DNA of 64,000 nucleotides, taken from the NCBI RefSeq assembly GCF_040782645.1, contig NZ_CP160403.1:2790001-2854000 (forward strand), read 5' to 3'. Positions 1-8,068 of this stretch are shown here, piece after piece (position 1 is the stretch's first letter; each line of letters starts with the position of its first letter). The notes under the pieces were generated by a model. It saw nothing but the letters and a program-made list of their open reading frames with translations. It ran no database searches and was not told the DNA's origin. The DNA comes from Streptomyces sp. HUAS ZL42 (lineage in GTDB: Bacteria > Actinomycetota > Actinomycetes > Streptomycetales > Streptomycetaceae). The position numbers and the translations under genes were made by a program.

Positions 1-1992
1 GTCGGCCCCGTGCGCGGCGAACGCGCGGGCGATCTCGACTGCGTCCTCGGCGGTGGTGCCGCCCTCCGCCCAGTCGGTGGCGGAGATGCGCACGGTCATG
101 GGTCGTTCCTCCGGCCACACCGTGCGGACGGCGTCGAAGACCTCCAGCGGGAAGCGCAGCCGCCGTTCGAGCGAGCCGCCATAGGCGTCCGTACGGGTGT
201 TGGTCAGCGGGGAGAGGAAGCCGGACAGCAGATAGCCGTGGGCGCAGTGCAGTTCGAGGAGGTCGAAGCCGGCCCGGGCAGCACGCCAGGCGGCCGAAGT
301 GAACTGCTCGCGGATGTCGGTGAGCTGGGCGCGGGACAGCTGGCGCGGGGTCTGGCTGCCCTCCTTGTACGGCAGCGGGGACGCGGCCACCAACGGCCAG
401 TTGCCGTCCTCCAGCGGCTCGTCCATGCCCTCCCACATCAGCCTGGTCGAGCCCTTGCGACCGGAGTGGCCGAGCTGCACGCCGATCGCGGTGCCCGGCG
501 CCTGCCGGTGCACGAAGGCGGCGATCCGCTTCCAGGCCTCGGCCTGCCGTCCGGTGTAGAGGCCGGTGCAGCCGGGCGTGATCCGGCCCTCCTCGCTCAC
601 GCACACCATCTCGGTCATCACCAGGCCGGCGCCCCCGAGCGCCCGGGCGCCCAGGTGGACGAGGTGGAAGTCGCCGGGGACCCCGTCGGTCGCCGAGTAC
701 ATGTCCATGGGCGAGACGACGACCCGGTTGCGCAGGCTCAGGCCGCGCAGCCGGAACGGCGTGAACATCGGGGGCGTGCCGGGCGGGCAGCCGAACTCCC
801 GCTCCACGGCTTCGGTGAAGCCGGAGTCGCGCAGGCGGAGGTTGTCGTGGGTGACGCGGCGGCTGCGGGTGAGGAGGTTGAAGGCGAACTGGCGGGGCGG
901 CTGGTCGAGGTACAGGGCGAGGTTCTCGAACCACTCCAGGCTGGCGCGGGCGGCACGCTGGGTGGAGGCGACGACCGGCTTGCGCTCCTCCTCGTAGGCG
1001 GCCAACGCGCCGGGCAGATCGGGTTGTTCCTCCAGACAGGCCGCGAGCGCGAGCGCGTCCTCGACGGCGAGCTTGGTGCCGGAGCCGATGGAGAAGTGGG
1101 CGGTGTGGGCGGCGTCGCCCAGCAGCACCACATTGCCGTGCGACCACCGCTCGTTGACCACCGTACGGAACGTGGTCCACGCCGACTTGTTGGACTTCAG
1201 CGGCCTGCCGCCGAGCGCGTCCGCGAAGATCTTGGCGCAGCGTTCGATCGACTCGCGTTCGTCGAGCCCGTCGAAGCCGGCGGCGCGCCACACCTCCTCG
1301 CGCATCTCGACGATGACGGTGGAGGCGTCGGCCGCATACGGGTAGCCGTGCAGCTGCATCACACCGTGCTCGGTCTCGGCGATCTCGAAGCGGAAGGCGT
1401 CGAAGGCGAAACCGGCGGCGAGCCAGATGTAGCGGCAGCGGTGCGTGGCGATACGCGGGCGGAACACGTCGGCGAAGGCCTCGCGGGTGGTGCTGTGCAC
1501 TCCGTCGGCGGCGACGACCAGGTCGTACGTCTCCGCCAGCCACGCCGGGTACGGGGCCTCCGTACGGAAGCGCAGCTCGACGCCGAGGTCGCGGCAGCGG
1601 TCGTGCAGGATCTCCAGGAGCCTGCGCCTGCCCAGGGCGGCGAAGCCGTGTCCGCCGGAGGTCTGGCGGGTGTTTCGGTGGACGATGTCGATGTCGTCCC
1701 AGCGGATGAAGTCCTTCTGGAGGGACTCGTAGACCGCCGGGTCCGCATGTTCGATGCCGCCGAGGGTTTCGTCCGAGAGGACGACGCCGAAGCCGAAGGT
1801 GTCGTCCGGGGCGTTGCGTTCCCAGACGGTGACTTCACGCGACGGGTCGAGGCGCTTCAGCAACGCAGCTGCGTACAGCCCTCCGGGGCCTCCGCCGGTG
1901 ATCGCAATGCGTTGGGGGTGGCTCGTGTTCTCCGGCGACTGCGGGTGGTGTGTAGCCGGTCGCGCAGTTCCCCGCGCCCCTTGGGTCGGCAC
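1..1992 (-). CDS. Bifunctional salicylyl-CoA/anthraniloyl-CoA hydroxylase-oxidoreductase (3' end cut by window)
   Basis: A two-domain flavoprotein predicted to hydroxylate an aryl-CoA thioester such as salicylyl-CoA or 2-aminobenzoyl-CoA. The N-terminal half is a class A flavin monooxygenase: the FAD-binding GGGPGGLYAA lies at about residues 33-42 and GDAAHTAHFSIGSGTK at about 291-306. The second half is an old-yellow-enzyme TIM barrel, with QLGHSGRKGS near residue 505. 664 codons are visible and the C-terminus runs off the left edge. The only usable start is GTG at 1992, preceded by GGAGGGGG inside the end of the upstream crotonase gene, so the two genes are translationally linked. This start puts about 25 extra residues, encoded by a Streptomyces repeat, before the FAD motif. 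Domain assignment is secure; the exact substrate is inferred. Confidence 0.85.
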   Translation of the reverse strand, partial: MPTQGARGTARPATHHPQSPENTSHPQRIAITGGGPGGLYAAALLKRLDPSREVTVWERNAPDDTFGFGVVLSDETLGGIEHADPAVYESLQKDFIRWDDIDIVHRNTRQTSGGHGFAALGRRRLLEILHDRCRDLGVELRFRTEAPYPAWLAETYDLVVAADGVHSTTREAFADVFRPRIATHRCRYIWLAAGFAFDAFRFEIAETEHGVMQLHGYPYAADASTVIVEMREEVWRAAGFDGLDERESIERCAKIFADALGGRPLKSNKSAWTTFRTVVNERWSHGNVVLLGDAAHTAHFSIGSGTKLAVEDALALAACLEEQPDLPGALAAYEEERKPVVASTQRAARASLEWFENLALYLDQPPRQFAFNLLTRSRRVTHDNLRLRDSGFTEAVEREFGCPPGTPPMFTPFRLRGLSLRNRVVVSPMDMYSATDGVPGDFHLVHLGARALGGAGLVMTEMVCVSEEGRITPGCTGLYTGRQAEAWKRIAAFVHRQAPGTAIGVQLGHSGRKGSTRLMWEGMDEPLEDGNWPLVAASPLPYKEGSQTPRQLSRAQLTDIREQFTSAAWRAARAGFDLLELHCAHGYLLSGFLSPLTNTRTDAYGGSLERRLRFPLEVFDAVRTVWPEERPMTVRISATDWAEGGTTAEDAVEIARAFAAHGAD
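1940..1988 (-). repeat. Streptomyces-type dispersed GC-rich repeat at gene boundary
   Basis: On the minus strand this stretch contains GGGGCGCGGGGAACTGCGCG followed by a CCAC-rich tail. I recognise it as a short repeat that is very common between genes in Streptomyces genomes. Here it sits between the start codon at 1992 and the first conserved codons of the hydroxylase, so it is probably translated. Recognition is from memory, not from a search. Confidence 0.6.
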
Positions 1993-1994
1993 GG

Positions 1995-2822
1995 TTACCG
2001 CCCCCTCCACTTCGGCGGTCGCTTCTCCTTGAACGCCGCGTGGAACTCTGCGTAGTCCTCGCCGTTCATCAACAACGCCTGGGTCGAGGCGTCCAATTCC
2101 ACCGCTGCCGCCAGGGGCATGTCCAGTTCCGCTGTGAGCAGTGCCTTTGTCTGGGCGTACGCCAGGGCCGGGCCGTCGGCCAGGCGGCGGGCCAGGGTCT
2201 GGGCGGACTCGTCGGCTCGGCCCTCCTCCGTCAGTTCGCTGATCAGGCCGATCCGTTCGGCCTCGGGGGCCCGTACCGGCTCGCCCAGCATGAGGAGGCG
2301 GGTCGCATGGCCGAGGCCGACGACCCGGGGCAGCAGATAGGCCGCCCCCATGTCGCCGCCGGACAGGCCGACCCGGGTGAAGAGGAAGGCGAATCGAGCG
2401 GTGGGGTCGGCGACCCGGAAGTCCGCCGCGAGCGCCAGCACGGCTCCCGCGCCCGCCGCCACGCCGTGCACCGCCGCGATCACCGGGAACGGACACTCCC
2501 GCACGGCCCGCACGACCTGCCCCGTCATCCGGTTGAAGTCGAGCAGTTCGGCGGTGTCCATGGACAGGGTCGCGCCGATGATCTCGTCGACGTCGCCGCC
2601 GGAGCAGAAGCCGCGCCCCTCGCCTGCCAGCACCAGAGCCCGTACGGAACGCTCCCGGGACAGCTGGGCGAGCAGGTCGCGCAGGTCGGCGTAGGCGCCG
2701 AAGGTGAGCGCGTTGAGTTTGGCGGGGCGGGCCAGGGTGACGGTGGCGACCCCGTCGGTGTGCTCGACGCGCAGATGCCGCCAGTCGGAGGTGCGGGCGG
2801 CGGAGCCGGTGAAGGGACTCAT
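1995..2822 (-). CDS. Enoyl-CoA hydratase/isomerase (crotonase family)
   Basis: A 275-residue crotonase, which adds water to or isomerises enoyl-CoA thioesters. Both oxyanion-hole segments are visible: GFCSGGDV and, after the central region, HGVAAGAGAVLALAADFR. GLSGGDMGAAYLLPR is typical of PaaG-like members in aromatic degradation. The ATG at 2822 is chosen over an upstream one at 2864 because GAGGAGG lies about 8 bases before it and the extra 14 residues are basic, low-complexity sequence. The next gene starts 2 bases after the stop and encodes an aryl-CoA hydroxylase, so the pair probably acts in one aromatic acid catabolic route. The exact reaction is not settled by sequence. Confidence 0.85.
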   Translation of the reverse strand: MSPFTGSAARTSDWRHLRVEHTDGVATVTLARPAKLNALTFGAYADLRDLLAQLSRERSVRALVLAGEGRGFCSGGDVDEIIGATLSMDTAELLDFNRMTGQVVRAVRECPFPVIAAVHGVAAGAGAVLALAADFRVADPTARFAFLFTRVGLSGGDMGAAYLLPRVVGLGHATRLLMLGEPVRAPEAERIGLISELTEEGRADESAQTLARRLADGPALAYAQTKALLTAELDMPLAAAVELDASTQALLMNGEDYAEFHAAFKEKRPPKWRGR

Positions 2823-2895
2823 GATGTGCGGCCTCCTCGGACGGTGGCGCGGGCACGGCCTCACGGAGCTCTACTCCTCGAAGTTATCACCGATC

Positions 2896-2911
2896 CGTGA
2901 CTGTCGTCACG
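2896..2911. promoter_or_regulatory. Perfect palindrome CGTGAC-TGTC-GTCACG, operator candidate
   Basis: Two perfect 6-base arms surround a 4-base spacer, 74 bp upstream of the crotonase start and between it and the divergent ATP-binding protein gene. Size and position fit a homodimeric repressor operator for the aryl-CoA operon. No regulator gene is next to it in this window, so the binding protein is unknown. Confidence 0.45.
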
Positions 2912-3116
2912 AGTGCGCGATACCCCGTCACGATGTGACCGAACCCCGTCAGGTAGTCGATAGCCGCGTAACAGCGGGAGCAGCCGCGCGAGACGGGCCG
3001 TTGGCGTGGGTAAGCCGCCCGGTACCGGGGCCGAAGGTCCCGGACGGTGCCCGCCGAGGGACGCTGACGGGGGGCGCCGTACGATTCGTAATGCCGAAAG
3101 CAGGTCAGCCTGCGCC

Positions 3117-3569
3117 ATGAACGGACCCGCCGTGCAAGAACGCCCCTCCGCCTCTGCCTCATGGCGCATCGCGCTGCCGCATTCCGCCGCGGCGGTGCCC
3201 GTGGCCCGCGCTCTGGTCCGTACGGCGCTGGCGGAGCTGGAGCACGGGGCGGACTGCGACACCGCGGAGCTGCTGACCGCGGAGCTGGTCGCGAACGCGG
3301 TGGAGCACACGGTCGGGGGCGCGCCGATAGAGCTGGTGGTGGAGCTGCTGCCGACCGGCTGCAAGGTGGAGGTGCACGACCCGGATCCGGCACCGCCCGG
3401 TGACCTCACCCGCCCCGGCCGCGGCGCACCCGACCCCTGGCAGGAGCACGGCCGTGGTCTGCTGCTGATCCGTGCCCTCAGCTCGTCCTGCGGTCACCGT
3501 GCGACGGCGTCCGGCAAGGCCGTGTGGTTCCGGTTGCCGGTGGTGCCGCGGCAGCGGCGCCCGATCTGA
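3117..3569 (+). CDS. ATP-binding anti-sigma-factor-like regulator (HATPase_c_2)
   Basis: A 150-residue single-domain protein of the SpoIIAB/RsbW-like histidine-kinase ATPase family that is very expanded in Streptomyces. The N-box is ELLTAELVANAVEHT (about residues 50-64) and the G-box is EHGRGLLLIRALS near residue 118. There is no membrane segment or phospho-acceptor domain. Such proteins usually act as serine kinases/anti-sigma factors on a partner anti-anti-sigma protein, none of which is adjacent here. ATG at 3117 was chosen because homology begins just after it; an in-frame upstream start at 3006 adds only low-complexity sequence. It converges on argF, with 5 bases between the stops. Confidence 0.85.
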   Translation: MNGPAVQERPSASASWRIALPHSAAAVPVARALVRTALAELEHGADCDTAELLTAELVANAVEHTVGGAPIELVVELLPTGCKVEVHDPDPAPPGDLTRPGRGAPDPWQEHGRGLLLIRALSSSCGHRATASGKAVWFRLPVVPRQRRPI

Positions 3570-3574
3570 CCCGT

Positions 3575-4582
3575 TCAGCCGAGGGTCGCGACCAATACCG
3601 CCTTGATCGTGTGCAGCCGGTTCTCCGCCTCGTCGAACACGACCGAGTGAGCCGACTCGAAGACCTCGTCCGTCACTTCCAGCGACTCCAGGCCGTGCGA
3701 TTCGTAGATCTCGCGGCCGACCTTGGTGCCGAGGTCGTGGAAGGCCGGCAGACAGTGCAGGAACTTGACGTCCGGGTTGCCGGTGGCGCGCAGGACGTCC
3801 ATGGTCACCGCGTACGGGACCAGGGCCTCGATGCGCTCGACCCAGACCTCCTTGGGCTCGCCCATGGAGACCCAGACGTCGGTGGCGACGAAGTCGGCGC
3901 CCGCCACGCCCTCCTGGAGTGACTCGGTGAGCGTGACGCGCGCGCCGCTGGTCTCGGCGAGCTCGCGGGCCCGGTCGACGATCTCCTGGGCGGGCCAGTA
4001 GGACTTCGGGGCGACGATGCGCACGTCCATGCCGAGCAGGGCGCCGGTGACCAGGTAGGAGTTGCCCATGTTGAAGCGGGCGTCGCCGAGGTAGGCGAAG
4101 GCGATCTCCTCGAGCGGCTTGCCGCTGTGCTCGGTCATGGTGAGCACGTCGGCGAGCATCTGGGTGGGGTGCCAGTCGTCGGTGAGGCCGTTGTAGACGG
4201 GGACGCCCGCGTACGCGGCGAGCTCCTCGACCTTGGCCTGACTGTCCCCGCGGTACTCGATCCCGTCGTACATCCGGCCCAGCACGCGCGCGGTGTCCTT
4301 CACCGACTCCTTGTGGCCGATCTGGGAGCCGGACGGGTCGAGGTACGTCGTCGACGCGCCCTGGTCGGCGGCGGCGACCTCGAACGCGCAGCGGGTGCGC
4401 GTCGAGGTCTTCTCGAAGATCAGCGCGATGTTCCGGCCCCGCAGGTACTGCGTCTCGGTCCCGGCCTTCTTGGCGGCCTTCAGCTCGGCGGCCAGCTCGA
4501 TCAGGCCGCGGAACTCCTCCTCGGTGAAGTCCAGCTCCTTGAGGAAGTGGCGGCCGGCGAGGGCGGTCGGGACAGTCGCCAT
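3575..4582 (-). CDS. argF: Ornithine carbamoyltransferase
   Basis: 335 residues, full length for the family. It transfers a carbamoyl group between carbamoyl phosphate and ornithine/citrulline. Visible signatures are the carbamoyl-phosphate loop STRTR (residues 60-64), DDWHPTQ near 140, VSMGEP near 238 and the catalytic HCLP near 275. It lies 76 bp downstream of arginine deiminase on the same strand, which suggests a catabolic role (citrulline to ornithine plus carbamoyl phosphate) as well as, or instead of, biosynthesis. No carbamate kinase gene is in the window. An AT-rich ARG-box-like sequence lies upstream. The symbol arcB would be equally defensible. Confidence 0.93.
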   Translation of the reverse strand: MATVPTALAGRHFLKELDFTEEEFRGLIELAAELKAAKKAGTETQYLRGRNIALIFEKTSTRTRCAFEVAAADQGASTTYLDPSGSQIGHKESVKDTARVLGRMYDGIEYRGDSQAKVEELAAYAGVPVYNGLTDDWHPTQMLADVLTMTEHSGKPLEEIAFAYLGDARFNMGNSYLVTGALLGMDVRIVAPKSYWPAQEIVDRARELAETSGARVTLTESLQEGVAGADFVATDVWVSMGEPKEVWVERIEALVPYAVTMDVLRATGNPDVKFLHCLPAFHDLGTKVGREIYESHGLESLEVTDEVFESAHSVVFDEAENRLHTIKAVLVATLG

Positions 4583-4620
4583 GGGGGCGCTCCAGAGGTA
4601 CGGGAACAGGGCTCTGGAAG

Positions 4621-4647
4621 TCTATACGATGAATAGCATTTCTATAC
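4621..4647. promoter_or_regulatory. ARG-box-like AT-rich site upstream of argF
   Basis: An unusually AT-rich island in the 76-bp gap before argF. It contains TGAAT (4630-4634) and the imperfectly symmetric ATTTC (4638-4642), resembling half-sites of the ArgR/AhrC ARG box, and is bracketed by a direct repeat TCTATAC at 4621-4627 and 4641-4647. ArgR control of argF is established in bacteria; binding here is inferred. Confidence 0.5.
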
Positions 4648-4658
4648 AGAGCCTGCTC

Positions 4659-5882
4659 CTACACCGCTTCCCGCTCGACCGGACAGCTCATGCACCGCGG
4701 TCCACCCCTCCCCCGGCCCAGCTCGCTGCCCGGGATCTCTATCACCTCGATGCCCTGTTTGCGCAGATGCGTGTTGGTGGTGGCGTTGCGCTCGTAGGCG
4801 ACGACGACGCCCGGTTCGACGGCGAGGACGTTGCAGCCGTCGTCCCACTGCTCGCGCTCGGCCGCGTGCACGTCCTGGGTGGCGGTCAGAACACGGATCT
4901 CGCTCAGCCCGAGCGCGGCGGCGATGGCCCGGTGCATGTGCTCCGGCGGATGGTCGGTGACCTTCAGTTCCTTGTCGCCCGCCCCCGGCTCGATGGTGTA
5001 CGAGCGGAGCATGCCGAGCCCCGCGTACTGCGTGAAGACGTCGCCGTCGACCATCGTCATCACCGTGTCGAGGTGCATGAGGGCGCGTCGCTTGGGCATG
5101 TCGAGGGCCACGATCGTCTGGGCGGAGCCCGCGGCGAACAGCTTGTGCGCGAGCATCTCGACGGCCTGCGGCGTGGTGCGCTCGCTCATGCCGATGAGGA
5201 CCGCCCCGTTGCCGATGACCAGCACGTCCCCGCCCTCGATGGTGGACGGGTAGTCGGCCTGCCCCTCGGACCACACGTTGAACGTCTCGTCGCGGAAGAG
5301 GGGGTGGTGGCGGTAGATCGCCTCGAAGTGGACCGTCTCGCGCTGCCGGGCGGGCCAGCGCATGGCGTTGATGGAGACTCCGTCGTAGATCCAGGCGGAG
5401 GTGTCGCGGGTGAAGAGGTGGTTGGGGAGCGGGTCGAGCAGGAAGTCGTCGAGTTCCATGACATGGAAGCGCACGGAGGTCGGCTCCGGGTGGGCGTCCA
5501 GGAACTCGCGTTTGGTCATGCCGCCGACCAGGGCCTCGGCCAGCTCGCGCGCGGGCAGGTTCTCGAAGGCGGCACGGAGATGGTCGGTGGCGAGCACCCC
5601 GTACTCCTTCTCGTCGAAGACCCGGTCCAGGACGAGCGATCTGGCCGCCGGGATCTCCAGGGCCTCGGTGAGCAGGTCGCCGAAGAGGTGGACGGCGACT
5701 CCGCGGTCGCGGAGCACGTCCGCGAACCCGTCGTGCTCGGCGCGCGCCCGGCGCACCCAGAGCACGTCGTCGAAGAGGAGCAGGTCCTTGTTGCTGGGGG
5801 TGAGCCTTTTGAGCTCGAGATCCGGCCGGTGCAGGATGACGCGGCGCAGCCGCCCGGCCTCGGAGTCGACATGGAATCCCAT
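4659..5882 (-). CDS. arcA: Arginine deiminase
   Basis: 407 residues. It hydrolyses arginine to citrulline and ammonia in the cytoplasm, the first step of the ADI route. Guanidino-group-modifying family motifs are visible: [18 protein letters not shown], the histidine segment [11 protein letters not shown], and the nucleophilic cysteine in GPRCMS near residue 397. ATG at 5882 is chosen over one at 5966 because AGGAT precedes it and family similarity begins at GFHVDSEAG. It is followed by ornithine carbamoyltransferase, so citrulline can be processed onward. Its promoter region is shared with the divergent SPFH gene and carries two palindromes. Confidence 0.93.
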   Translation of the reverse strand: MGFHVDSEAGRLRRVILHRPDLELKRLTPSNKDLLLFDDVLWVRRARAEHDGFADVLRDRGVAVHLFGDLLTEALEIPAARSLVLDRVFDEKEYGVLATDHLRAAFENLPARELAEALVGGMTKREFLDAHPEPTSVRFHVMELDDFLLDPLPNHLFTRDTSAWIYDGVSINAMRWPARQRETVHFEAIYRHHPLFRDETFNVWSEGQADYPSTIEGGDVLVIGNGAVLIGMSERTTPQAVEMLAHKLFAAGSAQTIVALDMPKRRALMHLDTVMTMVDGDVFTQYAGLGMLRSYTIEPGAGDKELKVTDHPPEHMHRAIAAALGLSEIRVLTATQDVHAAEREQWDDGCNVLAVEPGVVVAYERNATTNTHLRKQGIEVIEIPGSELGRGRGGPRCMSCPVEREAV

Positions 5883-5948
5883 GTATCCATCCTGACCACC
5901 GAAGACCGTGTTCGCCCTCTGCTCGACCGTTTCCGCACGAGGTTGTTT

Positions 5949-5997
5949 TCGTCCCCTTGACGACAACCGGGCCGGGCGATTATCGTCGCATTGACGA
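5949..5997. promoter_or_regulatory. Twin palindromic operators TCGTC-N5-GACGA between arcA and the SPFH gene
   Basis: Two copies of the same perfect 5-bp inverted repeat with a 5-bp spacer: TCGTC-CCCTT-GACGA at 5949-5963 and TCGTC-GCATT-GACGA at 5983-5997. Their centres are 34 bp apart, roughly three helical turns. They lie 20-68 bp before the SPFH start and 67-115 bp before arcA. GATAAT on the minus strand (5979-5984) overlaps the second copy and could be a -10 element for arcA. The arrangement fits a dimeric repressor controlling one or both genes. Confidence 0.6.
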
Positions 5998-6016
5998 AAA
6001 TCAGGGAGGGGGCCGC

Positions 6017-7153
6017 ATGGCCGACATCACCCGGCGCCTGGGCTGGCGCCATCTGCGCGGCGCGCCGACGGCGCACGTCCGGCACCACCGCTCGGGCCGG
6101 CTGGTGCACGACGGGCCGGGGCTCAGCTTCTGGTTCCGCGCGCTGTCCGCCGCGCTGTCCGAGGTACCGGTCGACGACCGCGAACTGGCGATGACCTTCC
6201 ATGCCCGTACGGCCGACTTCCAGGACGTGGCGGTGCAGGCGACGGTCACCTACCGGATCAGCGACCCGGGCGTGGCGGCCGCACGCCTCGATTTCTCCAT
6301 CGACCCGGACACGGGCGTCTGGCGGGGCGCGCCCCTCGAACAGCTCGGCACCCTGCTGACGGAGACGGCACAGCAGCACGCGCTGGACGTGCTCGCCCGT
6401 ACGCCGCTGTCGGCGGCGCTGGTCGACGGCGTGACGGCGGTGCGCGAACGCGTCGCGGCGGGCCTGGCCGCCGAGCCCCGCCTCCCCGCCACCGGCATCG
6501 AGATCGTGGCCGTCCGTGTGGTGGCGCTGCGCCCGGAGCCGGAGGTGGAGCGGGCCCTGCGCACACCGGCGCGCGAACAGATTCAGCAGGAGGCCGACCG
6601 GGCGACGTACGAGCGCCGGGCCGTGGCCGTCGAGCGGGAACGCACGATCGCCGAGAACGAGCTGGCCAGCCAGATCGAACTGGCCCGCCGTGAGGAACAG
6701 TTGGTCGAACAGCGGGGCACGAACGCCCGCCGCGAGGCGGAGGAGCACGCGGCCGCGGACAAGGTGCGGGCGGAGGCGGAGGCGGCGCGGACGGTACGGC
6801 TGTCCCAGGCCGAGGCCGCCCGCCAGGTCGAGCTCGCCGACGCCGAGGCACAGCGCACCGAGCGGCTCGCCGGGGCGGAGGCCGCGCGCACGGTGAAGCT
6901 GGCGGAGGCCGAGGCGGCCCGGTCCGTACGCGTCGCCCGCGCGGAGGCCGAAGCCGCGCGCGAGGTGGGTGAGGCGCGGGCGCAGGCCCAGGCGGCCTGG
7001 CTGCGGGTGCACGCGGACGTCGACGTCGCCACGCTGCACGCCCTCACCGGCACGCGGCTCGCGGAGAACCTGCCGAACATCGACAGCGTGACCATCTCGC
7101 CGGACGTACTCACGGGACTGCTCGCCCGGCTCGGCAACGGAGAGCGGGCGTGA
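6017..7153 (+). CDS. SPFH (band 7/flotillin-like) domain protein with alanine-rich coiled coil
   Basis: A 378-residue protein. The N-terminal half is a SPFH domain: strands around [20 protein letters not shown] and [12 protein letters not shown], then [20 protein letters not shown]. The C-terminal half is a long charged coiled coil with repeated EAAR/AEAA heptad-like units (about residues 200-335). There is no clear N-terminal membrane helix, unlike classical flotillins, so it may be cytoplasmic or peripheral. SPFH proteins assemble into oligomeric scaffolds; the role here is unknown. ATG at 6017 follows GGGAGGGGG. It overlaps the NAD-kinase-like gene by 4 bp (GTGA), so the two are probably made together. 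Confidence 0.8.
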   Translation: MADITRRLGWRHLRGAPTAHVRHHRSGRLVHDGPGLSFWFRALSAALSEVPVDDRELAMTFHARTADFQDVAVQATVTYRISDPGVAAARLDFSIDPDTGVWRGAPLEQLGTLLTETAQQHALDVLARTPLSAALVDGVTAVRERVAAGLAAEPRLPATGIEIVAVRVVALRPEPEVERALRTPAREQIQQEADRATYERRAVAVERERTIAENELASQIELARREEQLVEQRGTNARREAEEHAAADKVRAEAEAARTVRLSQAEAARQVELADAEAQRTERLAGAEAARTVKLAEAEAARSVRVARAEAEAAREVGEARAQAQAAWLRVHADVDVATLHALTGTRLAENLPNIDSVTISPDVLTGLLARLGNGERA

Positions 7154-8049
7154 GTCTCGCCCCGCGGGCCGTGCTGGTCCATCGCACCACGGAGTACGAG
7201 GAGCTGGTGGCCCGGCACAGCACGCACGGACAGGCCGCCTTCTTCCTCTCCTCCCGGGGCCGCGACATCGAGGAGGTCGCCGAACGCCACCGCCGCACCC
7301 GCCGGGCGCTGGCCGAGGTGACCTCCGCCATCCCTCTGACGTGGCGTCAGGCACAGGTCGAGCGGGGGGACCTGGACCGCTTCCTGTTCGCGCCCGAGGA
7401 CGTGGTGGTCGTGGTCGGGCAGGACGGGCTCGTGGCGAACGTGGCCAAGTACCTCGCGGGACAGCCGGTGGTGGGGATCGACACCGATCCCGGGCGCAAT
7501 CCGGGGGTTCTCGTGCGCCACCGGCCGCGGGACGCGGCGGCGCTGCTGCCGGCGGTCCTCGCCCGGGCCACGGGCGTCGAGGAACGCACCATGGTCGAGG
7601 CCGTCGCCGACGACACGCAACGGCTGGTCGCCCTCAACGAGATCTACCTGGGCGCCGCCGGCCACCAGACGGCCCGTTACCGCCTGGGGCTCGACGACGA
7701 CGGGGGTGCCGTCGAGACCCAGGCCTCGTCCGGGGTGCTGGTGGGGACGGGGACCGGGGCGACCGGATGGATCCGGTCGGTGTGGCAGGAGCGGGGCGGC
7801 GGCGCGCTCCTGCCCGCTCCCACGGAGGACCGCCTGCTGTGGTACGTCCGCGAGGCCTGGCCGTCGCCGGCCACCGGAACGTCCCTCGTCGCGGGCGAAC
7901 TGACCGGCCCCGCGTCCCTGCGCCTCACCGTCGAGTCCGAGCGGCTGGTCGCCTTCGGGGACGGAATGGAGGGCGACGCGGTGCAGCTGACGTGGGGGCA
8001 GTCGGTGCGGGTGGGGGTGTGCGGGGAGCGGTTGCGGCTCGTCGGCTGA
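7150..8049 (+). CDS. NAD kinase-like (ATP-NAD/diacylglycerol kinase fold) protein
   Basis: 299 residues starting at a GTG whose last bases form the stop of the SPFH gene. It keeps the order of NAD-kinase motifs: VVVVGQDGLVANVAKYL in place of the GGDG loop (near residue 95), LNEIYLG as the NE motif (near 160), and SGVLVGTGTGATGW as the conserved glycine/threonine loop (near 197). The first glycine of GGDG is replaced by Gln, and the N-terminal about 80 residues do not look like housekeeping NAD kinases. It may phosphorylate NAD or another substrate, or only bind nucleotide. This is a family-level call; function is open. Confidence 0.65.
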   Translation: MSLAPRAVLVHRTTEYEELVARHSTHGQAAFFLSSRGRDIEEVAERHRRTRRALAEVTSAIPLTWRQAQVERGDLDRFLFAPEDVVVVVGQDGLVANVAKYLAGQPVVGIDTDPGRNPGVLVRHRPRDAAALLPAVLARATGVEERTMVEAVADDTQRLVALNEIYLGAAGHQTARYRLGLDDDGGAVETQASSGVLVGTGTGATGWIRSVWQERGGGALLPAPTEDRLLWYVREAWPSPATGTSLVAGELTGPASLRLTVESERLVAFGDGMEGDAVQLTWGQSVRVGVCGERLRLVG

Positions 8050-8068
8050 ACCGCTCCCCACCACCCCG

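Noticed and set aside
10..2055. Long open frame on the plus strand over the hydroxylase gene
   Set aside because: It is the antisense of the monooxygenase/OYE gene; its codons lack meaning, and the minus strand shows FAD and OYE motifs.
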